From NCBI RefSeq assembly GCF_000235745.1, contig NZ_AGSX01000043.1:62001-126000 (forward strand): 64,000 nt of DNA. The letters are read 5' to 3'. The DNA is from Stutzerimonas stutzeri SDM-LAC (GTDB taxonomy: Bacteria; Pseudomonadota; Gammaproteobacteria; Pseudomonadales; Pseudomonadaceae). The notes beneath the pieces were generated by a model. The model did not search any database, had not been told where the DNA came from, and was given only the letters and a program-made list of their open reading frames with translations. Below, in pieces: positions 9,121 through 17,667 of the stretch (position 1 is the stretch's first letter; every line of letters starts with the position of its first letter). Position numbers and translations under genes: made by a program.

Positions 9121-10185
9121 ATGGCACTCATCAGCATGCGCCAGATGCTCGACCACGCTGCCGAATTCGACTACGGCGTGCCGGCCTTCAACGTAAACAA
9201 CCTCGAGCAGATGCGAGCCATCATGGAAGCGGCCGACAAGACCGACTCCCCGGTGATCGTCCAGGCTTCGGCCGGTGCTCGCAAATACGCCGGCGCACCG
9301 TTTCTGCGCCACCTGATTCTCGCAGCGGTGGAAGAATTCCCGCATATCCCGGTGGTCATGCACCAGGACCACGGCACCAGCCCTGACATCTGCCAGCGCT
9401 CGATCCAGCTGGGCTTCAGCTCGGTGATGATGGACGGCTCGCTGCGTGAAGACGGCAAGACACCGTCCGACTACGAATACAACGTCCGCGTCACTCAGCA
9501 AACCGTCGCCTTTGCCCACGCCTGCGGTGTATCGGTGGAAGGCGAGCTGGGTTGCCTGGGCTCTCTGGAAACCGGTATGGCCGGTGAAGAAGACGGCGTC
9601 GGCGCCGAAGGCACCCTGGATCACAGCCAACTGCTGACCGATCCCGAAGAGGCTGCGGACTTCGTCGCCAAAACCAAGGTCGACGCCCTGGCCATCGCCA
9701 TCGGCACCAGCCACGGCGCCTACAAGTTCACCAAGCCGCCAACCGGCGACACCCTGTCGATCCAGCGCATCAAGGAGATTCACCAGCGCATCCCGGACAC
9801 CCATCTGGTGATGCACGGCTCCTCCTCGGTCCCGCAGGAGTGGCTCAAAATCATCAATGAGTACGGTGGTGACATCAAGGAAACCTACGGCGTGCCGGTC
9901 GAGGAGATTGTCGAAGGCATCAAGTACGGCGTGCGCAAGGTCAACATCGATACGGACCTGCGGCTGGCCTCTACCGGTGCGATCCGCGAGTTCATGGCGA
10001 AGAACCCCAGCGAATTCGACCCTCGCAAGTACCTGGCAAAGACCGTGACCGCGATGCGCGATATCTGCATTGCGCGTTACGAAGCGTTCGGTACGGCTGG
10101 CAATGGCTCGAAGATCAAGCCGATTTCCCTGGAAGGCATGTTCGAGCGCTATGCGCGCGGCGAGCTCGACCCGAAGGTCAACTGA
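9121..10185 (+). CDS. fba: Fructose-bisphosphate aldolase, class II
   Basis: Zinc-dependent aldolase that splits fructose 1,6-bisphosphate into two triose phosphates, and works in the gluconeogenic direction in pseudomonads. The length of 354 residues fits the CbbA-type subgroup. [12 protein letters not shown] carries the catalytic Asp and a zinc-binding His, [12 protein letters not shown] and [11 protein letters not shown] hold further metal and phosphate ligands, and [11 protein letters not shown] is a class II signature. The ATG at 9121 follows GGGAGAAAGGAAAAC. A 168-base gap separates it from the lipoprotein genes, so it probably has its own promoter. Confidence 0.97.
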   Translation: MALISMRQMLDHAAEFDYGVPAFNVNNLEQMRAIMEAADKTDSPVIVQASAGARKYAGAPFLRHLILAAVEEFPHIPVVMHQDHGTSPDICQRSIQLGFSSVMMDGSLREDGKTPSDYEYNVRVTQQTVAFAHACGVSVEGELGCLGSLETGMAGEEDGVGAEGTLDHSQLLTDPEEAADFVAKTKVDALAIAIGTSHGAYKFTKPPTGDTLSIQRIKEIHQRIPDTHLVMHGSSSVPQEWLKIINEYGGDIKETYGVPVEEIVEGIKYGVRKVNIDTDLRLASTGAIREFMAKNPSEFDPRKYLAKTVTAMRDICIARYEAFGTAGNGSKIKPISLEGMFERYARGELDPKVN

Positions 10186-10200
10186 GTCGATGCGTTGAAT

Positions 10201-10227
10201 AACGAGCCCGCCCAGTGCGGGCTCGTT
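10201..10227 (+). terminator. Hairpin after fba, likely terminator
   Basis: AACGAGCCCGC (10201-10211) pairs perfectly with 10217-10227 around a CCAGT loop. It begins 15 bases after the fba stop and lies between convergent genes. It lacks a long T run (GCGTT follows), so it may serve both directions weakly. Confidence 0.7.
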
Positions 10228-10257
10228 GCGTTAAGGAGAAACGCGAAGCTACTGCGG

Positions 10258-10635
10258 TCAGGCTAGCAGCTGCTGAATTTGACTGCGCAAGGTGTCTAGC
10301 GAGAACGGTTTGGCCAGAATCGGCGCGGACCGCGCGATTTCACTACCGGATTCATGGATTTCGATGGGGTAGCCGCTGATAAAGATGACCTTGAGTTCGG
10401 GGCGCAGCTTCAATGCTGGCTCAGCGATCATCACCCCGGAAACACCGCCAGCAAGACGGTAATCGGTCACCAATAAATCGAGTTGCGGCATAGTCGCCAG
10501 GATCTCGAAAGCCCGTGGTGCATCGGCTGCCTCCAATACCTTATAGCCTTCGCCAGCGAGGTAATCAGACAGCAGGGAAAGGATGTGAGGTTCGTCTTCG
10601 ACGAGTAGAACGACTTTATCGGGTGCTTGGCTCAT
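10258..10635 (-). CDS. Stand-alone response regulator receiver (CheY-like)
   Basis: A 125-residue single receiver domain. The acidic pair is in LLVEDEPHI, the phospho-acceptor Asp is in LLVTDYRLAGG (about residue 56), the conserved Ser/Thr is in KVIFISGYP and the Lys in ILAKPFSL. There is no output domain. The FISGYP and AKPF elements are typical of receivers that work with soluble hybrid kinases. No kinase lies next to it, so its partner is elsewhere. A perfect 14-bp palindrome sits 18 bases before the start. Confidence 0.93.
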   Translation of the reverse strand: MSQAPDKVVLLVEDEPHILSLLSDYLAGEGYKVLEAADAPRAFEILATMPQLDLLVTDYRLAGGVSGVMIAEPALKLRPELKVIFISGYPIEIHESGSEIARSAPILAKPFSLDTLRSQIQQLLA

Positions 10636-10652
10636 CGGAGCAATTCTCGATG

Positions 10653-10666
10653 TGTTTCATGAAACA
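10653..10666. promoter_or_regulatory. Perfect palindrome upstream of the receiver gene
   Basis: TGTTTCATGAAACA is self-complementary over 14 bases and lies 18 bases upstream of the receiver ATG at 10635. Position and symmetry suggest an operator for a dimeric repressor, but no candidate regulator is adjacent. Confidence 0.45.
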
Positions 10667-10852
10667 TAGTGCGGCGCTGAGGCATTGATCCACGCGGATC
10701 AGCGTTGGAGCCAGCGCTTTCCAGCAAGTTCAGCGATGTGCGGCCATCCGTCAACTGCTTGCTGTGCTTTTACGCGATTTCCGCGGTTTCACATGCGTTG
10801 GCAATCGATAATCGTGCCGTTAGGCTCGCCTCTTCATCACCGGAACTCGCTC

Positions 10853-11473
10853 ATGCCTGAAGAAAATCATCGTGCCATTTCAGAACTGACGTTGGACGAT
10901 TACCGTACCAACGCTGAAGCGTTTCGTGAGGGTACTCGGGACCACGATGTCAGCCAGAACATCGACGCCTTGCTTCGACATATTCAGGGCGAGCCGCCGC
11001 TGCGTATTCTCGATTTCGGCTGTGGCCCTGGCCGGGATCTCAAGGCGTTCACCGCGCGCGGGCACATTGCGGTCGGCCTAGATGGTGCAGAGCCGTTCGT
11101 CGAAATGGCGCGTGCCGAAACCGACTGTGAGGTGGTGCACCAGAACTTCCTGGAGCTGGATCTGCCAAGCGAGTCGTTCGATGGCATCTTTGCCAATGCC
11201 GTGCTGTTTCATCTGCCCAGTCGCGAGATCGCCAGCGTCTTGTCGAAGCTGCACGCGGCGCTTCGTCCCGCAGGGGTGCTGTTCTGCTCCAATCCACGTG
11301 GCGACAATCAGGAAGGTTGGAGTGGCGCGCGCTACGGCAGCTGGTATGACTGGCCGACGTGGCGACGTTTGCTGCAGTCAGTCGGGTTCATCGAACTGGA
11401 GCATTACTATCGCCCCTCGGGGCTACCGCGCGAGCAACAACCGTGGCTTGCAAGCGTCTGGCGCAAGGCTTGA
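10853..11473 (+). CDS. Class I SAM-dependent methyltransferase
   Basis: A 206-residue cytoplasmic protein with the methyltransferase motif I RILDFGCGPGRDLKAF near residue 47, an acidic motif II region (AVGLDGAEPFVEMAR) and the motif FDGIFANAVLFHLP. This is the UbiE/Methyltransf_11 pattern. The substrate cannot be named. I chose the ATG at 10853 because the peptide from there (MPEENHRAISELTLDDYRTN) matches the usual start of such proteins; the frame is open upstream to 10685. It is a single gene with no obvious operon partner. Confidence 0.85.
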   Translation: MPEENHRAISELTLDDYRTNAEAFREGTRDHDVSQNIDALLRHIQGEPPLRILDFGCGPGRDLKAFTARGHIAVGLDGAEPFVEMARAETDCEVVHQNFLELDLPSESFDGIFANAVLFHLPSREIASVLSKLHAALRPAGVLFCSNPRGDNQEGWSGARYGSWYDWPTWRRLLQSVGFIELEHYYRPSGLPREQQPWLASVWRKA

Positions 11474-11543
11474 GCGCTCGACAGCGAACTTCGTTTTTTG
11501 TTCGTCAGCAACGCAGAATGCATGCCGTAAGCGTAACTGTCAT

Positions 11544-11567
11544 GCGTTTTGCATGCGTACAAAACGC
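11544..11567. repeat. Short inverted repeat upstream of the DUF3509-like gene
   Basis: GCGTTTTG (11544-11551) and CAAAACGC (11560-11567) form an 8-bp inverted repeat with an 8-base spacer. It lies about 110 bases before the start at 11675 in an AT-richer stretch, and could be an operator or a hairpin. Confidence 0.4.
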
Positions 11568-11674
11568 TATTATGTGACGCAAGTCGCTGAAATTATGCGG
11601 ATTTTTATGGTTGCCCGGTTGGCATGAACGATGCTCTAGCTACGTACGCTGGAACATAACCGGAGTACACAATA

Positions 11675-11953
11675 ATGATTGCCGCTGAAAAAGTTCTCTC
11701 TGCCGCGTTTCCCGAATTCGAAGTCATCACCGCACCTCGTCCGGACGGCGGGCTTCTGCTAACGCTTCGTAACGATGATCGTGAGGTCATCAAGCGGGCC
11801 CTGTCCAAAGGACAGACCCAGACGAATATCCAGCTTGAGTGGGTCATCAGTTCGGTCCGCCGTGACCTGGCGCTGGAAGCGGGAATGTCGCCCGCTATCG
11901 CCCGGCTGCAGAGCCAGAGCCGCACCGGACTGCCCACTTACGATTACGCCTGA
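11675..11953 (+). CDS. Small protein of the Pseudomonas DUF3509 type
   Basis: A 92-residue soluble protein. It has an N-terminal alpha/beta stretch (FEVITAPRPDGGLLLTLRN), a central basic helix (REVIKRALSKGQ) and a C-terminal part ending GLPTYDYA. The length and the D-G-G-LLLTL and WVISSVRRDLALEAG stretches resemble DUF3509, a pseudomonad-restricted family of unknown function. The ATG at 11675 follows a moderate CCGGAGTACACAAT ribosome site. The 200-base leader is AT-richer than its surroundings and holds an inverted repeat, which suggests regulated expression. Confidence 0.75.
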   Translation: MIAAEKVLSAAFPEFEVITAPRPDGGLLLTLRNDDREVIKRALSKGQTQTNIQLEWVISSVRRDLALEAGMSPAIARLQSQSRTGLPTYDYA

Positions 11954-12065
11954 GTCAAACGGCAGGTCTGCACCGCTGTAGAGCTGCCGTTTTCAGCTGC
12001 GCCCCCGTGCTGACGATCAGGCCGAAGAGCCTAATGCAGCACAAACCTGATAGAGGAACTCCCCC

Positions 12066-12539
12066 ATGAACGCCATCGACCTGTTGATCGACGATCACGA
12101 GAAAGTCAAAGACATCCTGACGCGCCTCACCGACACCACCGAGCGCGCGGTCAAAACCCGTACCGAACTGCTGCAAAAGCTGGAAATGGAAGTATCCATC
12201 CATACCCAACTGGAAGAGCAGATTCTCTATCCGGCCTTCAAGGAAGCAGGCGGCAAGGAGGAAAAGTCCATGTATCACGAGGCCAAGGAAGAGCATCGCA
12301 CGGTCGATTCACTGGTATTGCCAGACCTCAAAGCGACTGACCCCTCGACGCTTGAGTTTTCCGGACGTGCAAAGGTCTGCAAGGAATTGCTCGAACACCA
12401 CATCGAGGAAGAGGAATCCGAGATGTTTCCGGCGGCGCGTGAGCTGTTCAGCGAAGACAAGCTGAACGAGATGGGGCAGCAGATGGAAGCGCTGAAGAGC
12501 CGTCTGAAAAAGGAATTCGCTGCCAAACAGGCCGCCTGA
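12066..12539 (+). CDS. Hemerythrin HHE-domain protein
   Basis: A 157-residue, almost wholly helical, charged protein. Histidine and acidic residues for a di-iron centre lie in DLLIDDHEKVK, VSIHTQLEEQILYP, MYHEAKEEHRTV and ELLEHHIEEEESEMFP, the spacing of the hemerythrin HHE cation-binding family. Relatives bind oxygen or nitric oxide, or act in iron and redox stress. The ATG at 12066 follows AGAGGAACTCCCCC. It stands alone with a hairpin just after its stop. Confidence 0.93.
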   Translation: MNAIDLLIDDHEKVKDILTRLTDTTERAVKTRTELLQKLEMEVSIHTQLEEQILYPAFKEAGGKEEKSMYHEAKEEHRTVDSLVLPDLKATDPSTLEFSGRAKVCKELLEHHIEEEESEMFPAARELFSEDKLNEMGQQMEALKSRLKKEFAAKQAA

Positions 12540-12549
12540 TCGAATGGTG

Positions 12550-12568
12550 CCGGGGCGCAATGCCCCGG
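12550..12568 (+). terminator. GC-rich hairpin after the hemerythrin gene
   Basis: CCGGGGC (12550-12556) pairs with GCCCCGG (12562-12568) around GCAAT, starting 11 bases after the stop. There is no T run. The rest of the gap to 12841 (about 300 bases) contains no credible gene; a second short stem (12787-12793 with 12801-12807) lies near the next start. Confidence 0.5.
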
Positions 12569-12841
12569 TGTAGTCGGTCGGCCCAAAGCAGCAGCTCCGC
12601 TCCGCCCCGCTGATCTGCATTAGCTTTTACTGCCAGACTTAATGGTGCTATTGCCTGGTGCGCTTAGCTGCCCGTCGTTGATCAACATATACGCACGCAG
12701 TACTCGCAACCGCCGGGCGGACTGGGCATCCAGGCGTGGCACTCCAGACTGCCTGCAGGGTCAGTTTTCATAAGGATTGACTCATCGCCCGCAGGCTGCA
12801 TGCGGGCAGGCTGTATGCGCGATAGACGCTTGGAGGTATTG

Positions 12842-13147
12842 ATGCGATTGGCCTATTTATGTGCCCCTATCATCGGCTTGGTTCTGGTGGGTTGCGGCCA
12901 GGATGATGCTGATCGGGAGGTGGCGACGCCCGAGCCTGCAATCGAAAAGCCTGAGGCCCCTTTCACGGGCGCGCCGCCCTCCAACGACGGACAGGGTGCT
13001 GGCCCCGAAGCCGGTGCGCCGCTGGCTACCGGTGCGGAGGGCAACATGGACACAGCGCCAGCGGACAACGGCAGCGGGCTGGGCACAGCATCCGGCGCCG
13101 GTACCGCGCCCAACACCACACGCGGTGCGCCAGGCGCCGCTCAGTAA
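12842..13147 (+). CDS. Small low-complexity lipoprotein
   Basis: A 101-residue protein. MRLAYLCAPIIGLVLVGC is a type II signal peptide with lipobox VGC. The mature part is disordered and rich in Ala, Gly, Pro and acidic residues, ending in a Gly-Ala-Pro-Thr stretch. GGAGG lies five bases before the ATG at 12842; an in-frame codon at 12800 would add 14 residues without a ribosome site. No domain is recognised. Another small lipoprotein follows 76 bases later. Confidence 0.7.
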   Translation: MRLAYLCAPIIGLVLVGCGQDDADREVATPEPAIEKPEAPFTGAPPSNDGQGAGPEAGAPLATGAEGNMDTAPADNGSGLGTASGAGTAPNTTRGAPGAAQ

Positions 13148-13223
13148 ATGCCGGAACTAACCAGATGCACGTGTCGGTCTTCGTGATGCATTGGCGTAAC
13201 GTACCGCACGGCAGGAGACTGAG

Positions 13224-13412
13224 ATGACATCCAGACTGATCGCCATGACAGCGGCACTTCCACTGGCACTGACATTGGTCGGCTGCTCGCCAGACGAAGA
13301 ACCTTCAGCGCTGCGCAACAACGAACGAAACCAGCAGGAGTACCAGAACACCGCAACCGACCCGGCTGGCCCGCGTGAACTCTCGCCGCCGTCCAACCTG
13401 GCCAACGAGTAG
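13224..13412 (+). CDS. Small lipoprotein
   Basis: A 62-residue protein whose N-terminus MTSRLIAMTAALPLALTLVG is followed by CSPDEEP, a type II signal with lipobox VGC. The mature 42 residues are polar and probably disordered (NNERNQQEYQN). The ribosome site GCAGGAGACTGAG precedes the ATG at 13224. Its stop codon ends at 13412 and the converging flavoprotein gene's stop begins at 13413, so there is no space between the genes. No known function. Confidence 0.7.
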   Translation: MTSRLIAMTAALPLALTLVGCSPDEEPSALRNNERNQQEYQNTATDPAGPRELSPPSNLANE

Positions 13413-14594
13413 CTAGACGTACTGCGCCGCGGCATAGCCCGAGGCCCAGGCCCACTGGAAGTTGAAGCCGCCAAGGTGGCCGGTGACGTCCAGTACCTCG
13501 CCGACGAAATACAGCCCCGGCGACTTCTGCGATTCCATCGTCTTGGATGACACCTCCCTGGTATCCACGCCGCCGAGGGTCACCTCGGCGGTGCGATAGC
13601 CTTCGGTGCCCGCCGGCACCAGCCGCCAGCAGGCCAGCCGCTCGGCGATCTCGATCAGCTCGTTGGCTGAGTACTGTTTCAAGGGTTTAGAGACGAACCA
13701 GTGTTCCGCCAGGAGCCCTGCCATCTTGCGCGTGAACAGTTCGCCAAGCAGCGTTTTCAGTTCGGAGTTGGGACGCTCCTGGCGCTGTTCCTCCAGCCAT
13801 TCGCTCAGGTTCAGATGCGGCAACAGGTTGATTTCGATCGCGTCGCCCGGCTCCCAGTACGAGGAGATCTGCAGGATCGCCGGGCCGGACAGGCCGCGAT
13901 GAGTGAACAAGATGTTTTCGCGGAAGCTCTGGTCATTGCAGCTGACCAGGCAATCCTCGACTGAGGTGCCAGACAAGGCCTCGCACATCGACTTCAATTG
14001 CGGCTCGGTGATAGTGAAGGGGGCCAAACCTGCACGGGTCGGCAGTACCTTGTGGCCGAACTGCCGCGCCACTTGATAACCGAATCCGCTCGCGCCGAGT
14101 GTCGGAATCGACAAGCCGCCGGTGGCGATGACCAGTGACTGACAGGCTACCAGTCCCGCACCGGTCTGCAGCAGGTAGCCATCTTCCGTTTTGGCGATGT
14201 TTTGTACGGCCGTCTCGAGCCGCAGGTCGACGCCGGCCTGCTCACATTCTTTCAACAGCATGCCGAGGATGTCGCTTGCCTTGTTATCGCAGAACAACTG
14301 GCCCAGCTTTTTCTCGTGGTAGGGCACGCCGTGGCGGCTGACCATCTCGATGAAGTCCCACTGGGTATAGCGGGCGAGCGCGGATTTGCAGAAATGCGGG
14401 TTGCCGGACAGGAAATTGGCCGGCTCGGTGTAGAGATTGGTGAAATTGCAACGGCCACCGCCCGACATGAGGATCTTCTTGCCGGCCTTGTTGGCGTGGT
14501 CGATCAGCAGCACCCTACGGCCCCGCGCGGCGGCTGAGAATGCGCACATCAGCCCGGCGGCACCTGCGCCGATCACCACCACGTCCGTCTGCAC
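13413..14594 (-). CDS. HI0933/YhiN-family flavoprotein (NAD(P)/FAD-dependent oxidoreductase)
   Basis: A 393-residue soluble protein. The FAD-binding Rossmann motif at the N-terminus is VVIGAGAAGLMCAFSAAARG, followed by GKKILMSGGGRCNFTN, a stretch diagnostic of the HI0933 (TIGR00275) family. The C-terminal FAD contact reads PGLYFVGEVLDVTGHLGGFN, and the last residues WAWASGYAAAQYV are typical. The family is widespread but its reaction is not settled. It is a single gene; start at 14594. Confidence 0.93.
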   Translation of the reverse strand: MQTDVVVIGAGAAGLMCAFSAAARGRRVLLIDHANKAGKKILMSGGGRCNFTNLYTEPANFLSGNPHFCKSALARYTQWDFIEMVSRHGVPYHEKKLGQLFCDNKASDILGMLLKECEQAGVDLRLETAVQNIAKTEDGYLLQTGAGLVACQSLVIATGGLSIPTLGASGFGYQVARQFGHKVLPTRAGLAPFTITEPQLKSMCEALSGTSVEDCLVSCNDQSFRENILFTHRGLSGPAILQISSYWEPGDAIEINLLPHLNLSEWLEEQRQERPNSELKTLLGELFTRKMAGLLAEHWFVSKPLKQYSANELIEIAERLACWRLVPAGTEGYRTAEVTLGGVDTREVSSKTMESQKSPGLYFVGEVLDVTGHLGGFNFQWAWASGYAAAQYV

Positions 14595-14705
14595 TGCCAG
14601 CTACCTCGCCCGGAAAATGCGCGATGGTACTCCTGCCGCTCGTTGGCTGCAGCCTGGACTCCCGCCATCCGACGGGCCGGGCATCCCAAACGGCGCTGGT
14701 TGTGA

Positions 14706-15296
14706 TTAGCTGAGGTCACCTACACTGAGGTGCCCTGGGAGCGGACTGTGCTGGGGTTACAGCAAGGTAGGTACGACATCATCAACGACTGGTTCACGGT
14801 CAGGCATGCGGACTACGCAACGTACAGCCGTCCCTTTCTGCAAAACCGGGTGCGTTGGGTGCAGCGGAAGGGTGACGGCATCCAATATGAGGGACGTGAA
14901 AGTCTGCGCACTTACGAAATCGTGCTGACCAATGGTTATGCCTATAGCGATGAGCTGGCAGACGACTCAACACTCAACAAAGGCTACGCCAATAACTTCG
15001 TACAGGCGGCACGAATGCTGCTGGCCGATCGCGCTGATCTGGCCCTTGAGGACGAGCGTACTGTGCTGTTTCACTTCAATAGTTCGCTCAAAGAGGTGAG
15101 TGATGGGCTGAGTTTCGTGCCGGGTGAATTCAGCATTCGCGATTTGTCGTTAGTGGTGCGTAATGACCATCCGCAGCAGGCTGCAATCATTGCGGCCTTC
15201 AACCGCGAGATCGAGGCGATGGTCGAGGACGGCACCTACGCGGCCATCTTCTCGCGCCATGGTCTGCCTTCGCCGAATTCGCTGCCTCAGCCTTGA
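14706..15296 (+). pseudogene. N-terminally truncated periplasmic solute-binding protein (SBP_bac_3 type)
   Basis: The visible product resembles the C-terminal two thirds of a family 3 solute-binding protein: VPWERTVLGLQQGRYDI, a conserved YSRPF motif, and a closing AFNREIEAMVEDGTYAAIFSRHG, the usual end of this family. It has no signal peptide. The homology-like reading frame extends upstream of the first plausible start (GTG at 14730) to a stop at 14703, and nothing resembling lobe 1 is found in the 110 bases before the flavoprotein gene. This suggests a 5' deletion. The 3' end overlaps the converging YccS-like gene by 10 bases. A short functional protein starting at 14730 is possible but unlikely. 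Confidence 0.7.
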
Positions 15297-17473
15297 GGCT
15301 GCGGATGTTGCCGCAACAGGTGCGCGGCCATGCTGCGTAGTGGCGCCAGCTGACGGCAGATCAGGCCCAGTTGGGTTTGCAGCAGCCGGTGGCTGTCGTC
15401 GATGTCCTCCGAAGCCTGCTCCAGCTGTTGCGCCAGCGCTTCTTCGGCCTCGCTGTAAACAGCGACCGGTTGGTTGTGTTGCAGCCCGTTGGCCAGTTCA
15501 TCGAGGCTGCTCGCCAGTTGCTCTGCGGCGCTTTCCAGCATGTCGTCACGGGCATCGACCGGCAGGCTCTCGCGGTGCGCACCCAGGCCTGACAGATAGT
15601 TGAGCAACGTGTGCGAGAGGATCAGGAAGCGAAAGCCGGTTTCGGCGTCCTTGCGAAAGTGCCCGGGCTCCAGAAGCATGTTCGACAAGGTGGTGGAGAG
15701 CGCCGCGTCGGCGTTGTGCGCGTTGCGCCGCGCCAGTCGATAGGCCAGATCATCGCGCTTGCCGCTTTCGTACTGCGTCATGATCTGCCGCAGATAATCG
15801 GCACTGCGCGCGAGCGTATTGGCCACGACCTGATTCAGGCGCCGACCCTGCCAGTCCGGCAACACGAAGAATACGGCGACCGCCGCAATCAAGCTGCCCA
15901 GCAACGTATCGACCAGGCGCGGCCAGAACAGCCCGTAACCGTCACCCACCTGATTGAAACAGAACAGCACCAGCAGGGTGATCGCGGCGGTTGCCAGGGT
16001 GTAGCGGCTGCTGCGAGTGGCGAAGAACACGACGCCGGCGATCACCGCGAACAGCGCCTGTATCTGCTGGCTCGGAAACAGGTCGAACAGCGCCCAGCCA
16101 ACCGCCAGGCCAAGCGCCGTGCCCGTCACGCGCTGGACCAGCTTGATCCGGGTGGCGCCGTAATTGGGTTGGCAGACGAATACAGTGGTCAGCAATACCC
16201 AGTAGCCCTGTTCGGGGTGAATCGTGTGAAGCACGGCATAGCCGCAGAGCAGCGCCAGGCTCATGCGCAGGGCGTGGCGAAACAGCAGCGAGGTGGGTGT
16301 CAGCTGCAAGCGGATACGGTTGAACGCATCACGCAATGACTGCGGCTGTCGGTCCAGCAGGCTGCTGTCCTGCTCGCCTTCCAGGGCGTCTGGATTGGTC
16401 GCCGTGGACAGCTGGCGCTGCATGGTCGCCAGATTGCCGGACAAGGCGCGCAATGAGCGCAACAGCCCACGCCATGCTGGGTTGCTCTGCAAGCGCAGGT
16501 GTTCGAGCGACGACTCCAAATCGGCCAGCGCCTGTGCATTGGCTTCGCTGTAGCGAAACGGCTGGCGCAGCTGAACGGCATTGGCGAGGTCCGCGCATGC
16601 CACGCCTTGCAAGCGCAGCAGCCTTCCGCAACGGAATAGCACGTCGCTATGGAAGAACGCCTCGGCCAGTTCCTGGTAAGGATAGTGCGAAGAACTGACG
16701 CGCTCATGCAGGTCCTGTGCAAGGAAATAGAGCTTGAGGTAGTGGCTGATCTTCACCCCGGGCCGACCATTGCCCAGGCGATGCAGAAGGGTTTCCTTGG
16801 TGGCGTTCAGCGCGCTTACCACTCGGCCATTCTGCTGCGCCAGTTGCAGGCGACGTTCTTCGACATCCAGCTGGCGCACTGGCTCGAAGAGCGCGGCCTT
16901 GAGTTTGTAGTACTGCCCCAGCTCACGGTACAGGCGGGCCAGGCTCTGCTGTACGGGTTGGTGCGCGAACAGCGCATTCCAGAGAACCGAAAGCAGGCCG
17001 TACCAGGTCGCGCCCGCCAACAGCAGCAGCGGATCGCGCCAGGGGTGCAGCGCTTCGCCGCCGCGCTGGTCGGCAGCGATCATGCCGTAGATCGATAGAA
17101 TCAGCGTCGCCTGGGCGATGGTCGCGTAGCGCTCGCCCAGCGCGCCGAGCATCACCAGGCTGAACGCCGACGCGGCCATGCCGAGCGCGAATAACAGCGG
17201 ATAGGGGAACAATAACTGCACTGAAGCCGCGGCGATGCTGAAGCACACCAGCGTGACCAGCAGCGCCGATAAGCGGCCTAGCCAGCTGTCGTCGGTTTCT
17301 GCCAAGGCGCTGGCAATGACGCCGAGGAACAAGGGGATCGCCATTGCGGGCTGTGCGAAATACCAGCTCAAACCCATGCTGCCGGCGAGTGCGATCAGTA
17401 CGCGGAAGCTGTAGCCGAACTTGTCCAGCGCCCAGAGCTGGCGCAGGGAGTGGCTGAGCAAGGGTGAGCGCAT
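15287..17473 (-). CDS. YccS/FUSC-family inner-membrane protein
   Basis: A 728-residue protein with two hydrophobic blocks, each of about six segments (residues 20-165 and 395-530), separated by a soluble helical domain of about 220 residues and followed by a helical tail of about 190. This is the YccS/YhfK arrangement related to aromatic acid exporters (FUSC superfamily). VFVCQPNYGATRIKLVQRVTG is the conserved stretch after the second-block start. Family members are proposed efflux proteins; the substrate is unknown. The ATG at 17473 is near the first hydrophobic segment, so the start is credible. The 3' end overlaps the truncated binding-protein gene. Confidence 0.9.
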   Translation of the reverse strand: MRSPLLSHSLRQLWALDKFGYSFRVLIALAGSMGLSWYFAQPAMAIPLFLGVIASALAETDDSWLGRLSALLVTLVCFSIAAASVQLLFPYPLLFALGMAASAFSLVMLGALGERYATIAQATLILSIYGMIAADQRGGEALHPWRDPLLLLAGATWYGLLSVLWNALFAHQPVQQSLARLYRELGQYYKLKAALFEPVRQLDVEERRLQLAQQNGRVVSALNATKETLLHRLGNGRPGVKISHYLKLYFLAQDLHERVSSSHYPYQELAEAFFHSDVLFRCGRLLRLQGVACADLANAVQLRQPFRYSEANAQALADLESSLEHLRLQSNPAWRGLLRSLRALSGNLATMQRQLSTATNPDALEGEQDSSLLDRQPQSLRDAFNRIRLQLTPTSLLFRHALRMSLALLCGYAVLHTIHPEQGYWVLLTTVFVCQPNYGATRIKLVQRVTGTALGLAVGWALFDLFPSQQIQALFAVIAGVVFFATRSSRYTLATAAITLLVLFCFNQVGDGYGLFWPRLVDTLLGSLIAAVAVFFVLPDWQGRRLNQVVANTLARSADYLRQIMTQYESGKRDDLAYRLARRNAHNADAALSTTLSNMLLEPGHFRKDAETGFRFLILSHTLLNYLSGLGAHRESLPVDARDDMLESAAEQLASSLDELANGLQHNQPVAVYSEAEEALAQQLEQASEDIDDSHRLLQTQLGLICRQLAPLRSMAAHLLRQHPQPQG

Positions 17474-17667
17474 ATATGTGAGTCGGGCCTGGCTTCGATA
17501 AGAAGATTGGACGTCGGTCGTGCGCTGACGTCACGGCAATCGAAGCAAAGCTTATACCGTCCATCCGTCTCGCATCACCGGAACGAAACCGCACGGTCAT
17601 CGTTTAGCCGTATTCGTCAGGCTTCATTCATGCCGCCCCCTCCCATTCCTATAAAAGAGGACACCGC

